Below are positions 1-11,629 of a stretch of 64,000 nucleotides of DNA, piece by piece (positions within the stretch are counted from its first letter, which is position 1; each line of letters starts with the position of its first letter). Location: NCBI GenBank assembly GCA_036250195.1, contig JAVHZZ010000002.1:65106205-65170204 (forward strand), written 5' to 3'. A program made the translations under genes and the position numbers. Under the pieces are notes generated by a model, which searched no databases, had not been told where the DNA came from, and saw only the letters and a list, made by a program, of their open reading frames with translations. Source of the stretch: Mixophyes australis (lineage: Eukaryota; Chordata; Amphibia; Anura; Limnodynastidae).

Positions 1-37
1 TCACAACACCTGGAGGGCCGCAGGTTGGACAGGCCTG
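1..37. mobile_element. Right end of a hAT-type palindromic MITE
   Basis: The first 37 bases match one end of the short inverted-repeat element found complete at 26823-26970 (shared words: cacaacacctgg, caggttgg, caggcctg). The left end is off the window. No coding capacity. Family membership rests on similarity to the complete copy. Confidence 0.6.
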
Positions 38-77
38 CTGTAGATAGATATACACCTCCCACTATTTAGCCATCTCT

Positions 78-590
78 GGGGAGTATATTTACTAAACTGC
101 AGGTTTGAAAAAGTGGAGATGTTGCCTATAGCAACCAATCAGATTCTAGCTGTCATTTTGTAGAATGTACTAAATAAATGATAACTAGGGGCCTTATTCA
201 TTAAGGATCTTAACTTAAGAAACTTCTTATTTAAGTCTCCTGGACAAAACCATGTTACAATGCAAGGGGTGCAAATTAGTATTCTGTTTTGCACATAAGT
301 TAAATACTGACTGTTTTTTCATGTAGCACACAAATACTTGATAGCTTATTTGTACACTGAAATTAAAAGTTGATATTTGTGTGCTACATGAAAAAACAGT
401 CAGTATTTAACTTATGTGCAAAACAGAATACTAATTTGCACCCCTTGCATTGTAACATGGTTTTGTCCAGGAGACTGAAATAAGAAATTTCTTAAGTTAA
501 GATTCTTAATGAATCAGGCCCTAGAATCTGATTGGTTGCTATAGGCAACATCTCCACTTTTTCAAACCTGCATTTTTGTAAATATACCCC
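78..590. mobile_element. MITE with inverted ends, interrupted by a second MITE
   Basis: The two ends are inverted repeats. GGGG..TATATTTAC at the left mirrors GTAAATATACCCC at the right, and the inner arms share the complement of ggcaacatctccactttttcaa. An intact relative of the same design lies at 40270-40434. The left arm is split from the right arm by the 189-521 insertion. No target duplication could be read with confidence. Confidence 0.7.
189..521. mobile_element. Long-hairpin MITE nested inside the 78-590 MITE
   Basis: Bases 189-337 are nearly the reverse complement of 374-521, giving arms of roughly 148 bp around a loop of about 36 bp. The ends are GGGCCT.ATTCATTAAG and its complement. 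TAG on both sides (186-188 and 522-524) fits a 3-bp target duplication, and removing the element restores the outer MITE sequence. The TSD could also be read as TA. There is no ORF, so it is non-autonomous. Confidence 0.8.
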
Positions 591-766
591 TTAGTCTGGT
601 ATATTGCTAGCCAGAAAAGGTGAGGGAGAAGCTTCCAGGGATACCAATTTGAAAATTATATTGGTTGCAAAAATGTTTTGCATTTACCCCTGGGAAAATT
701 GTAAAACTACATTCCAGTATTAAAACCTAGTAGTTTTAACAATGACATAAATATTGTATCCTGCAG

Positions 767-998
767 GAAGTTGCAGAACAACTGGATCTAATCCACAAAA
801 AAGTGAACAAAATTTTAGAGCACAGCAGGTTAAGAGAAGAAATAGAAAAAGAGGTTCAAAGTGAGATGTCTCTGACTTACCACGTGGATGATATGGAAAA
901 GAGGGATTTAATATTGGAGAAGTTGACTAACTTGCTGGAAACATCTGCAGTGACACAGCAGAATCTAGAGCAGGTTCTGCATTGGCTGTCTAACGTCG
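767..998 (+). CDS. fam186: FAM186-like gene, first exon in the window
   Basis: The exon lies between a good acceptor (tgtatcctgcag, ending at 766) and a good donor (gtaagt at 999). It encodes 77 codons plus one base and starts in phase 0 with Glu-Val-Ala-Glu. The peptide is helical and charged. It aligns, from memory, with the N-terminal conserved part of FAM186A/B: the spacing of LTNLLETSAVTQQNL followed by ILAWLEEW-like VLHWLSN is the best-matching stretch. The spare G joins the CA that opens the exon at 16237 to make an Ala codon. The true start codon is upstream of the window, so a GTG inside this exon is not a start. FAM186 proteins have no established biochemical role, and I recall mainly testis expression. 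Confidence 0.8.
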
Positions 999-1487
999 GT
1001 AAGTGATAATATTTCTGCAATAATGACAATGATTCAAACTTTACTATCTGTCCAATAGGTATAGTCTGAATGCACATCCACTAAAACCAAATCAAACACT
1101 AACAATAACATTCATAGATTTATAAGGATATAAGCACAGGTTTCAGGAACTTCCTGGAAGAGAAGGCTGTGGAAACATTTATTCAATTCACACCAGAGTT
1201 TCTGTCTGTCAGTCTACTGAAGTAAATACATCAAAAAAGTAAAAAATGTAAAAAGTACAGATGTGAAGCACTTGTCACTATATTCCTCTGAATGTTACCA
1301 CTCTTTGTCCTGGTATGGGAGTCATCACTTTATTAGCTATACCTGTCCCATGCTATTAACTGCTCTATTACTGACAGCATAATGGGGCTCGTGAAGAGCT
1401 GGACTCATTTGCGTCCTGAACATAAGCAGGAAAAAGTGCACGCATGAAAAATGCATATGTTCAGTCAGGACGTATGACAAGGTAGGT
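999..1487. other. Intron 1, first part
   Basis: The stretch opens with the splice donor GTAAGT. I see no gene, repeat or structured element I recognise before the MITE that starts at 1488. Confidence 0.6.
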
Positions 1488-1717
1488 CATACTTGCCAAC
1501 TCTCCCGGAAAGTCTGGGAGACTCCCGAAATTCGGGTCAGTCTCACGGGCTCCCAGGCGAGCTGGCATTTCTCCCGCATCCCAGGTTTCACTCCATTTTG
1601 GAGGGCGACGGGGTCACGGGGGGCGGGGCCAAAATGACACGATTGGCCTCGCCCCGCCCCTCCCGCCCTCCAGTCACGCCCTCTCTCCCGGAAACTTTAC
1701 GGGAGTTGGCAAGTATG
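1488..1717. mobile_element. 230-bp hAT-type MITE with 8-bp TSD
   Basis: The element begins CATACTTGCCAACTC and ends with the inverted copy GAGTTGGCAAGTATG (one mismatch region inside). It is flanked by a perfect 8-bp direct repeat AGGTAGGT at 1480-1487 and 1718-1725. The GC-rich interior has no long ORF. The 8-bp duplication points to the hAT superfamily. A diverged relative is at 24962-25254. Confidence 0.85.
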
Positions 1718-1813
1718 AGGTAGGTGCAGCTGTACATGTACAGCTGTAGATCACTAATATATGCGTAAGTATACACACTAGCATAACAAATATGAATACT
1801 TACACCCCATGTT

Positions 1814-1934
1814 TAGGGCCAGTGCAAGGTTTATCGGCGCCCTAGGCAAATGTTCAACCTATCGACCCTACTCCCCCTTATACCTTCTTCTCAGCCCCTC
1901 ACACAAACACACACACATACACACACACACACAC

Positions 1935-1985
<51 letters not shown>

Positions 1986-3716
1986 ACTTTTGAAAAAAAC
2001 CCAATACAAATTCTGCATTTATTGTTCAGGAACAAATGCAGGATTTGTAGAGAGGGATTTCTATGCCACTCCGCCAGAGTGGGTATGACCATCATGTGCA
2101 AGGGGGGTGAATATAATTTTAAAGAGTGCTAGGCTGCTCTACAACCCCTTCCTATCCCTGTTAAATACATGAACAATGCTGCGTGCACTACTGTTTGTGC
2201 ACACAGCTAGCTCTTTATGAGCATTATGAAGCAGGACACACCTCCCATCTGTCCTTGCAGTGGGGAGTCCTGACTGAGCGGGACAGTTACCCAAAATCAA
2301 GACTGCATCACCAGGATCAGGACAGGTGACAGACTATCCTGGACTCACCTATATGTTCTTGAAGCTTTCACTACTTGCGGCTGCCAGAGACTTTAGATCA
2401 GTTGCTGCTTGTCTGCGTCCTGGAATGTTGGGTCCCTGTTTGGAAATGGATAGCAACATGAAATATGGAAAATCTAGCAATGAGTGAACCATCAGCCTGA
2501 TATTAAATCAATTAAATTAATAGCATTCATATTTAATAAATAGACTTATTTCCCTCCAAAGAGCATCAACATTAATTTAACAGTAGTATTCACATGTACT
2601 AAATAGCTCTTCTCAGAAAACTTAGCCCAATATTCAATTAATAGCCCCCAAATCATCCTAGCACTATAAATTTATAGCCCAATCACCCCACCTTAAATTA
2701 ATAGGTACCAACATAATGCCTCTATTTTATTACCCAGTACTAATAAATGAATAGATTCCACCCACCATTAAATGAATAAATCCTAGTCCAAAAGAAGAGA
2801 AAATATGTTATTTTACTCATCGCTACATTAATCTCCCAAATCCTTTGTTCGGGTGTCAGCATAGAGTGACTTGGACACAATGCTCATTATTATAGGAATA
2901 TTAAACTAATTAAGAGCGCTGAGTTATAGAATAAAAAACTATTATAAACAATAATCATAAACCTCAAATATACAGTAAATATAATACAATCTGTATATAT
3001 AGATAAAACACAATGTTCATCTAATATATTGTTGCCGTCAGAATTGGGGAATATCAATATCCAATCTCATAATACATTTTGCAGGTAACTTAATACATTT
3101 CCACAGTGTGAGGATCCTTCACAAACCTTTTGTAGGTACTTGTGTCCAAACATGCATGCTATTACTTCAATAATTATTGAGCATTGACTTAGATAAACAG
3201 CCCCTGCACATGTATGGTGGAGTCCATATATGTTGATCTATGGTTATTACAACAACGACTCTAGCCGGTGTAGAATAACCAAATTCATAGCACAGACAGA
3301 AACGTATTATCCATTAAAGCAGTGAAATATCTCCCCACCATTAAATTAACATGCCAGACTCGCATCCTAATTATATTAACAGCCCCCCACCCTCCCCAAC
3401 CTCACACTTACCTACTTCCATATGTCAGCAGGAGAGAGTGTGTGCTCCTGACTGGTCCTCCGGGTCACCATAGAGTACATCTTTGCCTCTGCCTCAGGGG
3501 GCCAAGCTTGTGTGGATGGAAGGGGCACTGCTGCCTGTCATACATTAGGATGGCCGAGTAACAAAGCTGTGCAGTAGCCGGCGGCTTTTGAAGTTCCTTC
3601 AATTCATCACCGCGGCCACTGACATTGTGGAGATCAATCTTTCTGTTTTAATATCCGACAGCCGCCTCTGTGGTGCCCCCCAAGTCACGTGCCCAAGGCA
3701 GCTGCCTAAATCTTGG
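1814..3716. mobile_element. Degraded hAT-like non-autonomous element, approximate ends
   Basis: It opens with agggccagtgcaagg followed by cgccctaggcaaa and closes near gtgcccaaggcagctgcctaa, a pair of ends I associate with old hAT elements. The interior has a CA microsatellite and many diverged copies of an attaaattaatagc-like word. The same internal words recur at 5063-5275 and 12963-13170, so those stretches belong to a related element. I could not find a target duplication, and the ends are estimates. Confidence 0.4.
1901..1981. repeat. (CA)n microsatellite
   Basis: About 80 bases of nearly pure CA dinucleotides with two short ATAC interruptions. Confidence 0.95.
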
Positions 3717-4899
3717 AGGTAGTGTAGAGATAGCATGGAGATGTGGCTTGTTAGTGTTGGTAGTAAATGATAAACGTTACATTACCCTATTTGTACACAA
3801 TATAATAATGTAATGTAGTGTCACATACACAAGAGATAATAGTGTTTTTTTGACAGTTATTAATAAATGCGAAAGTTACATTTACCATATAAAGTATAAT
3901 AAATACAAAATACAAATGAAATAACATGATGACAGCGACTGCATATAATATAGCAGCCAAATACAAATCAACAAATGAATTAAGTAATATCAGCTAGAGG
4001 TGTCGTTCCGCAATCAGCCAATCAGATGTAGCTAGATAGTGCTGCTGATCGTCAACATCATCATTAAGTCTTGTTGCCCCATCTCTCCAGCACCCACAAG
4101 AGATACTCCCCCCGACAGAAATATATGCGTATGCGTCCAGATCTACTGAAGTCACAATAACATGAACATGCCCTTAGTGTACTACCGTTTGCCTGTGCCT
4201 TCCCTCCACTGCTCCGCTCTCCAAGCATAAGGAGTTGTAAGTGTAAGATGCAACATAATCTGAACATGGACGTATGTGTGTGCATTTTCGTGCACATTTG
4301 CAGTATGGAATTGGATTTTTTACGCACAAAAAAACAAACACATGTACAACCTTACATGTGCAAGGAGTGCTATTTGAACAGATAGGCAGATGCCATTGAT
4401 CATGCATGTGTGTAATTCAGAAAGATAATAGGCAAGAATAAAGAATTAAGTGACTTTGAGCACAGAATAATAGTGGAATCCAGTGACAATGTAACAGGAA
4501 TAGCAAGATTGCTGGGTGTATACAATGTGTAAAATAGTTTAATTAGTTATGAGTATATTACAACGATCACCACTGACATAATGTCCATTTAGCCAGGGTA
4601 CTATGGTTGGAAACACACTGTGGATGACAGGGGCCAGGATAGACATGACCTTTGCAGGGTAGCACACAGGCTCTAGTGAACTAACAAATGAGTAAAAAAA
4701 AATTGTGTGAAAAAAGTAAAATCAGGACTTCTAGCTCTTCATACCTTGTCATGGATCGCATATGACAACCCCAACTGAATTCCACTTCCGTGAAAGTCGA
4801 GAAGGAAAACACATTGTTTGGTCTAATTAATCCAAATTCCTGCCGTTTTACATTGACGAGAGGACCAGGATATGGTAAAACCCCCAGGAGTCCATGGAG
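3717..4899. other. Intron 1 stretch without recognised features
   Basis: AT-rich sequence with only short chance ORFs. I recognise no coding similarity, inverted repeat or tandem array here. Confidence 0.5.
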
Positions 4900-5275
4900 C
4901 AGAGCCGTAACTAGACATTTTAGTGCCCTGGGCGAAACAGAACACTGGTGCTCCCCCCCCCACCCCACAACATACCTTTATGGGAGTAGAGGCTGCCTCT
5001 CAGCGGTTAAGCATCGCCGGTGTCTTCCGCCTGCTGGTGTCTTATGCTCCGTTGCTGCTTAGACGGATCCTGGAATATTGGGGTCCTGTTTGAAAAAGAG
5101 ATTGTTATTACTCACCTCCTGGAAAGTTGAGCAGTGAGTGAAGAATCTAGGTCTCCCTCCCCACAACCAGACAGACATTAAATCAGTAGCTTTTTTTGTT
5201 TAACAACAGGCCTCCTTCCACCCAATCAGCTCCAGAATCTAATTAATAGCATTTACAGTTTATGTCTATTTCCCT
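4900..5275. mobile_element. Left part of an old hAT-like element interrupted at 5276
   Basis: It opens with cagagccgtaactagacattt followed by agtgccctgggcg, an end typical of an old vertebrate hAT-like repeat. The interior (tggaatattggggtcctgtttg at 5070) matches 2421-2442 of the 1814-3716 element. The sequence appears to continue on the far side of the insertion at 12963 with the same attaaattaatag words. The right end was not located. Confidence 0.4.
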
Positions 5276-5969
5276 TAGAGATGGTCACTGACCCCCGTGT
5301 TTTGGTTTTGGATTCGGTTTTGGATCTGGATTACCGTCGTGTTTTGGTTTTGGTTTTGCAAAACCGACCTTGCGTGTTTTGGTTTTGTTTTGCAATTTGT
5401 TAAAAAAAATTACATTTATTGGTGCTAAAATAACATAATTTAGGTATTATTTTGTAGCTACATTATTATTAACCTCAGTAACACTAACGTCTATGATTGT
5501 GGGATGAATTAGTATTGTTTGAGGAAGATTATCACTAAACCCTGCCACCTTTCCTGTTTCACAGTGAGCTATGGTACAATAAAATGTAACTGCAGATTTA
5601 GACCAAGACTGTCAGCCCTATTATTTCTATTTCAGCAATTACAATTAGCAATGGAGCAATGGAGCTCTTCTCTTTGGGTGTTACCTATATAACGCAGTAC
5701 AATTTGCCTGCAAATTCTACAGACAAGCCTGCTTGTCTTCTTCTTCATCAATGACTCTTAGCAATTGAGCACTCGTCTTTGGGTGTATATTACACTTAAA
5801 CATTATTAGTAAAAATTAGGAAAAATACAGTTTAATCCCTGATAGGCCCTCCACCATCCTTTGCATGTTAATAGTAGGATTGGTTGGAGTTATGGTCAAG
5901 GTCACACATTTTTTTGACAAATCCTTCAAACCAGCCCAGATGTCAAACTGTTGTGGTCTGCCACCTGCG

Positions 5970-6670
5970 TCATCCCTGCTTATGTAGGGAAAGTGCATAT
6001 TGGTGCCAGAACCTCACGTGCCAGAACTGCTCCCACTGGTGCCACAGTGCTGCAGGACTTACACAATCAACCGCATCCTCATCGTCGGATACCCAAATCT
6101 CCCCCACATCCTCTTCTAAAGACAAAGTGTCATCCTCACTTGGTGTATCACCGGCTACACTCAGGCTGTTCAGGCACACATCAGCAGAACTGCTGGAAGG
6201 GCCCTTCTTTATGGGTACACTAACAGAATGCTCACGATTAGACATCCCACTGTTGGATGGACTCTCCACAGGGATTGGTGTCATTTCTGATTCAGCGCAA
6301 ACATTATCCTCTAATGCCTTACTGTTATCTTGCAGCTCGGCTTTGATGCGTAACAGTAGTTGTGCACCACTTGTAGGCTCGGTAACATTTTTGGATCTGC
6401 CACTAATAGCCAAAGGTGAAGGCCTCATTCTCTCTTTGCCACTGCGTGTGTAGAATGGCATGTTGGCAATTTTTTTTTTATCGGCACTTAACTTTTGCTC
6501 AGTAACACTTCTTTTTCTCTTCAACACAGTAAATTTTTTGGGGGTTTTGATTTTTTTGGACTGATTTCGAAACACTGTGTAGTTTGACATCGCCTTGCCC
6601 AGATGATGTACTGGGAACACTAACATCAGGACTGGTGACAGAACCTGGTTGCTCATTCTGATCATATGTG
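5970..6670 (-). pseudogene. Unrecognised open frame inside the hAT element
   Basis: An open frame of about 230 codons reads leftward inside the 5276-12954 hAT element. Its apparent Met lies in the gypsy LTR (beyond 6670), so the original start was cut off by that insertion. The peptide has a basic segment (KKFTVLKRKRSVTEQK) followed by a Ser/Glu/Asp-rich acidic tail. I do not recognise a domain, and no BED finger or hAT dimerisation motif is visible. It could be the N-terminal remnant of a transposon protein. It is unlikely to be a host gene, given its place inside a transposon. Confidence 0.35.
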
Positions 6671-7399
6671 TGTTAGGAACTCCCAAGTCAGTACAGTGAA
6701 ACTTGGGAACTACTCTGAAGGCCAGGTGTTCGCTGGAGCCCCTAGTGGTGGGGATAGACTGGGCTGCGGGCCGACCGAGGGTCGAGTAACGTATACTGAC
6801 TTAAAGGAGTTCCCAGAAGTGGAGTGATTGGTGGACTGTAGTATAAGAAGAATCCTAGGTCAAAAGGTCACAGGCACAGATGCAATATCCAAGGGCAAGC
6901 GAAGGGTCAAACTCACAGGCAGAGAAGCAAAATCCGAATTCCAGGCAAAAGGTCAAGGTCAGAAGAGAAGGGTCACAGGTCCAATAACAAGCAGGGGTCA
7001 AAACACGGGTAGTAAAATCCAAGGTAGCAGGAACCAAAACGGATAGCACAAGCAGGCAGCAGGACTGAGGACAGAACGCTATAACCGGCAGTGAGGCTGC
7101 AGACCTCACTGCCTTAAATACCAGTAGTGGCCAATCAGAGCCTAGCTCTGAAATCACATGAGCAGGCTCAATCCTGCCATATTAATCAGCCCACAGGCTT
7201 GTGGGCGCTTCTGCGCATGCGCCCGGCTGTTCCCAGCTGCCGGGACGCAGCGCCCCTGTAATTAGCGTCCGACCGTTGCATTGGCAACGGTCGGGTAGAG
7301 GCAGGAAGTGACGTCCCGGTTGCCATAGCGACGACCGGGACGCCTGCAGGAACTAGGTGAGAGTCGCGGCGGTGCCCGCGGCCGCCGCGACTGCTAACA
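6671..7399 (-). mobile_element. 3' LTR of the young Ty3/gypsy element
   Basis: A 729-bp repeat running TGTTAG...CTAACA on either strand, present again at 11630-12358 with about seven base differences by eye (about 1%). The 5-bp target duplication ATGTG lies just outside (6666-6670, matched at 12359-12363). The coding strand is minus, so this is the downstream LTR. A purine tract abuts it at about 7400-7412. Confidence 0.95.
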
Positions 7400-7412
7400 G
7401 TACCCCCCCCTT
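7400..7412 (-). other. Polypurine tract
   Basis: On the minus strand a run of A and G (AAGGGGGGGG followed by TAC) lies directly before the 3' LTR, the expected place for the plus-strand primer of an LTR retrotransposon. Confidence 0.8.
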
Positions 7413-7425
7413 GAGGAGGGGTCAA

Positions 7426-10400
7426 GGAAACCCGACATCCAGGTTTCGTGGGAAACTTATTAAAAAACTCTTTAATGAGCCTTTCAGCATGGAGACGCCT
7501 CTGTGGTATCCAACATCTCTCTTCTGGGCCGTAACCCTTCCAGTAGAATAGGAATTGAACTTGGCCTTGAACCGTCCTAGAGTCGAGGATCCTTTCGATG
7601 ATGTATTACTGGTCTCCGTTCACAATCAAAGGCCGGGGCCTGTTAGAGGAAGGCTGACTGAATTTGCTGGAAGCCGCAGCTTTCTTTAGAAGAGAACAAT
7701 GGAATGTTGAGGGTATTTTTAAGGAAGGTGGTAGTCTCAGCCTGAACGCCACTGGATTTATCTTTTTCTCGATTGAAAATGGTCCAATGTATCGGGGCCC
7801 CAGCTTCCTGCAAGGTTGCCGTAACCTGATGTTGCGTGTGGACAACCAAACCCGATCCCCCACTTTCAATGAACATGGCGCACGATGGCGGTCAGTGAAA
7901 ACCTTGGATTTTTGGGAGGCTAGACCTAATGCAGAGTGCACCTTTTTCCAGACACCCCTCAACCTGGCAGTAAAAGCGGGTGTTCCGAAATCCCCACAGG
8001 AAACAGCAGTAGAGAACGAGTTGGATTTCGGATGGAACCCGAAGTTGCAGAAGAACGGGGATGTGTGTATAGTGGAATGGCAAGAATTATTATACGCGGA
8101 TTCTGCCCAGGGTAAGAGAAAGGACCAGTTATCATGGAATTTAGACACATACATGCGTAAGAACTGTTCCAAGGCCTGATTGGTTCTTTCTGTCTGACCA
8201 TTCGACTGAGGTTGATATGCTGAGGACAGACTGATAGTGATCCCAATGGATTTACAAAAAGATCTCCAAAAGTGTGCAATAAACTGGGATCCTCGGTCCG
8301 ATACAATGTCTTCGGGAAGCCCATGGAGATGAAAGATATGTGTGAGAAACAAGGTGGCCAAGGTCCTGGCATCAGGTAATTTGGGTAAGGAAATAAAATG
8401 TGCCATCTTACTGAATCGGTTCACCACTACCCAAATGGTGTTATGACCTGTAGATACTGGCAGGTCAACAATAAAATCCATCGAAAGATGAGTCCAAGGC
8501 CTGGTTGGAGCAGGTAAGGGTAACAGTAGACCAGAAGGACGATTTCTAGCAGATTTATTTCTGGCACATTCAGGACAGGCACGGACATAAGTCTCCACGT
8601 CATCCGATAAGGTAGGCCACCAAAGCCAGCGAGAAAGAATTTCGATAGTGCTACGAATTCCTAGATGACCAGCAGAGCGGTTATTGTGACCTTCTATGAG
8701 AACCGATTTCCTAAGGTGCACCGGAACAAATAATTTATTGGCAGGTGTCTGCACCGGAGCGATTTTCTGGAAGTGACTGATAGTGGCTCCTAAATCCTGG
8801 GTGAGTCCGAGATGAATCTTGGTTGAAGGAACAATATGCAACGGGTCAGGTGACTGAGGATGATGGGCCAAAAAACTTCGGGACAACGAATCGGCTTTAG
8901 AATTTTTGGAACCTGGACGAAATGTGATGATGAACCTAAATCTGGTGAAGAATAGGGCCCAGCAAGCCTGCCTGGGATTCAGAGTTTTTGCTGTCTGAAT
9001 ATATTGGAAGTTTTTATGGTCTGTGAAGATGGTAATGGTATGTGCAGCTCCCTCCAACCAATGTCGCCATTCCTCCAATGCCAACGTAATGGCCAATAAT
9101 TCACGGTTTCCAACGTCATAATTACATTCCGCAGGCAGAAACTTTCTCAAGAAAAATGCACAAGGATGTAACTTTTTACTCTGTGGGTCTTTCTGAGAGA
9201 GAATGGCACCAGCACCGAAATCCGAAGCGTCCACCTCCACAATAAACGGAAGTCCTGGGTCAGGGTGTCTAAGAACTGGAGCGGAAATTAAGGCAGCTTT
9301 GAGAGCTGAGAAACTTGACAGTGCTTCTGCGGACCAGTCCTCTGGGTTAGCTCCTTTTCGAGTGAGGGCAGTGATAGGAGCCACTAACGAGGAGAATGAA
9401 CCAATAAACCTTCGGTAATAATTGGCGAAGCCAAGGAATCTTTGGATCGCCTTCAAGTTAGTAGGTAGGACCCAATCTTGAATTGCCTGCACCTTGGCGG
9501 GATCCATAGCGAATCCTGATGAGGAGATGATATAACCCAGGAATGCCACTGTGGACACCTCAAATTCGCATTTCTCCCGTTTTGCATACAGATGATGTTC
9601 TCGTAATCTCAATAAAACCTGGCGGACGTGCTGACGATGCTGAGATAAGGATTCGGAATAAATTAAGATGTCATCCAAATAAACAACAACTGTTTTTCCC
9701 AAGAACTCACGTAATACATCGTTAATCAGGTCCTGAAAGACTGCCGGAGCGTTGCACAAACCGAATGGCATTACGAGATATTCGTAATGTCCCGAGTGGG
9801 TATTAAAGGCAGTCTTCCACTCATCCCCTTTCTTGATTCGGATAAGATTGTAGGCCCCTCGGAGGTCAATCTTAGAGAATACAGTAGCTGTTTTTAATTG
9901 ATCGAACAGAATAGAGATCAAGGGTAACGGATACATGTTCTTAATCGTGATGCTATTTAGTCCACGGAAATCGATGCAAGGCCTCAGGCTGCCATCTTTT
10001 TTAGAAACGAAAAAACAACCTGCACCTACCGGAGACTTAGAAGGGCGGATGAACCCTTTCTCCAGGTTTTCTTTTACGTATAATTCCATGGCCTGTGTTT
10101 CAGGAAGGGATAGTGAATATAAACGCCTTTTGGGCAACTTAGACCCGGGTACCAATTCAATTGCGCAGTCGTATTCCCGGTGTGGTGGAAGTGAATCAGC
10201 TTTCTTCTTGCAAAAGACATCACTGAAGTCCTGGTAGGGTACCGGCAATAATTCTGGACTAGGCTGTATAATTCTAAGAGGCAGGGTTAAGCAGGACGTA
10301 GAGCACCCGGGACTCCAACGGACAATCTCCCCTGTTTTCCAATCAATAAGGGGGTTATGACTGCGAAGCCATGGATACCCCAATATCAAAGGAGCAGAGG

Positions 10401-10794
10401 GACAAGAAATAAGTTAGAAGGAGAGCTCCTCTGTATGGAGGACTCCTACAGACAACCGAACCATTGTAGTCCTGGCGAGAATCCTTCCCCCAGGCAAGAG
10501 GTTACCATTCAAACCACATGTGGTGATGCTTGATCCTAACCTGATATGTGGAATATCAAGTGTCTGAGCCAAATGTATATCCAGAAAATTACCAGCCGCA
10601 CCACTGTCAAGAAAAGCTTTCAGGTCCATGGATCTCTCACGGAAAGTTAGACGTCCAGGGACTAATAAAGAATTGTCTGAAGAGGTAATCTGAAGACGCA
10701 AGCGCACCTCTTCACCTGCACTTAGGCTTTGGAGTTTCCCGGCTTGCTGGGACATGAACGAACTAAATGGCCTGGTTGACCACAATACATACAC
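7426..10794 (-). pseudogene. Ty3/gypsy chromovirus Pol: protease, RT, RNase H, integrase, chromodomain
   Basis: One reading frame, interrupted by two TAA stops (10414-10416 and 7606-7608), holds the whole Pol order of a chromovirus. The aspartic protease has FLDSGAAGNF. The reverse transcriptase has FSKIDLRGAYN and the catalytic YLDD (in [11 protein letters not shown]). RNase H has FTDHKN. The integrase has an HHCC zinc site (GHLG ... CPEC) and the DDE residues in SMDFIVDLP, VSDRGSQF and SNGQTERTNQ. After the second stop the frame continues into a chromodomain (YIIERILDSR ... FYWKGYGPEE). A chromodomain after integrase marks the Tf1/sushi-type branch known from fish and amphibians. All catalytic residues I looked for are present. 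Only the two stops inactivate it, plus a gag break, so it died recently. Protein products would act in virus-like particles and then the nucleus. Confidence 0.93.
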
Positions 10795-11593
10795 AAGCCT
10801 AGTGAGCGTCTTCTGGAGCGTTCCTCCGGAGGCAAACGATAAGCGCCCAACTGCATGGGTTCAGAGGAATCGGGCAAAGTGTTATCAAGTTTAGCGAAAA
10901 CGTCCATAGGAGCAGAGGAAGGCCGAACGCCTTCCTATCTCTGATCCGACGATCAATTTTTATAACGAGTTGCATCAAATTCTCCAACGTGTCGGTTATC
11001 AGATACTGGACCAAAGAATCCTTTATCTGCTCAGTGAGTCCTAAGCGAAATTGACTTTGCAATGCTGGATCGTTCCAGGCGCTATCAGTGGACCATCGTC
11101 GAAATTCCGCACAATACTCTTCCGCTGAGCGACGTCCTTGCCTCAGCGTACGGAGATGAGACTCAGCTGAGGCTACCCTATCCGGGTCATCATACAATAG
11201 CCCAAGAGCTTGAAAAAAGGCATCCACTGACTGTAAGGCTGGACTTGTGGAAGGCAATGAGAAGGCCCAAGACTGAGGGTCGCCCTGGAGTAAAGAGATG
11301 ATGATCCCTACCCTTTGTTGTTCGGAACCAGAGGAACGTGGTTTCAGACGAAAGTACAACTTGCAGCTCTCTTTGAAATTACGGAAGGCTGGCCTGCTTC
11401 CAGAGAATCGGTCAGGCAAATTCATCTTAGGCTCCGGTGTGTCACCAGCGGGAACTTGCTGGAGCTGCCGGTCTCTGGAAGCCCCTTCTTGGACTGCCAG
11501 GCGCTGGGATAAACTCTGCACCACTTGGGAAACCGCCTGTATCTGGTTGGCCAGAATCTGGGCTGGGGACAGATTCGACTCCTCTCCGTCCAT
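10722..11593 (-). pseudogene. Ty3/gypsy Gag with a C-terminal zinc knuckle, frameshifted
   Basis: Translation can begin at the ATG ending at 11593, 36 bp inside the 5' LTR. The first frame gives a capsid-like segment (PDRFSGSRPAFRNF ... LTEQIKDSL) to about residue 215. A frameshift near 10910-10925 moves the rest to another frame, which carries the CCHC knuckle [14 protein letters not shown] and ends at 10722. Pol lies in a third frame and overlaps the Gag end, as expected for Gag-Pol frameshifting. Gag would form the particle and package RNA, but the break means no intact protein from this copy. Confidence 0.88.
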
Positions 11594-11629
11594 GGCCGTA
11601 CGATACCAATCTTCCTTGGCCGGTTATAA

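Noticed and set aside
803..1006. GTG at 803 as a start codon
   Set aside because: The codon is inside an exon with a good upstream acceptor, and the frame is open from that acceptor. Vertebrate genes rarely start at GTG.
1809..2132. His/Thr-rich 107-codon frame
   Set aside because: It crosses the CA microsatellite. The repeat explains the open frame.
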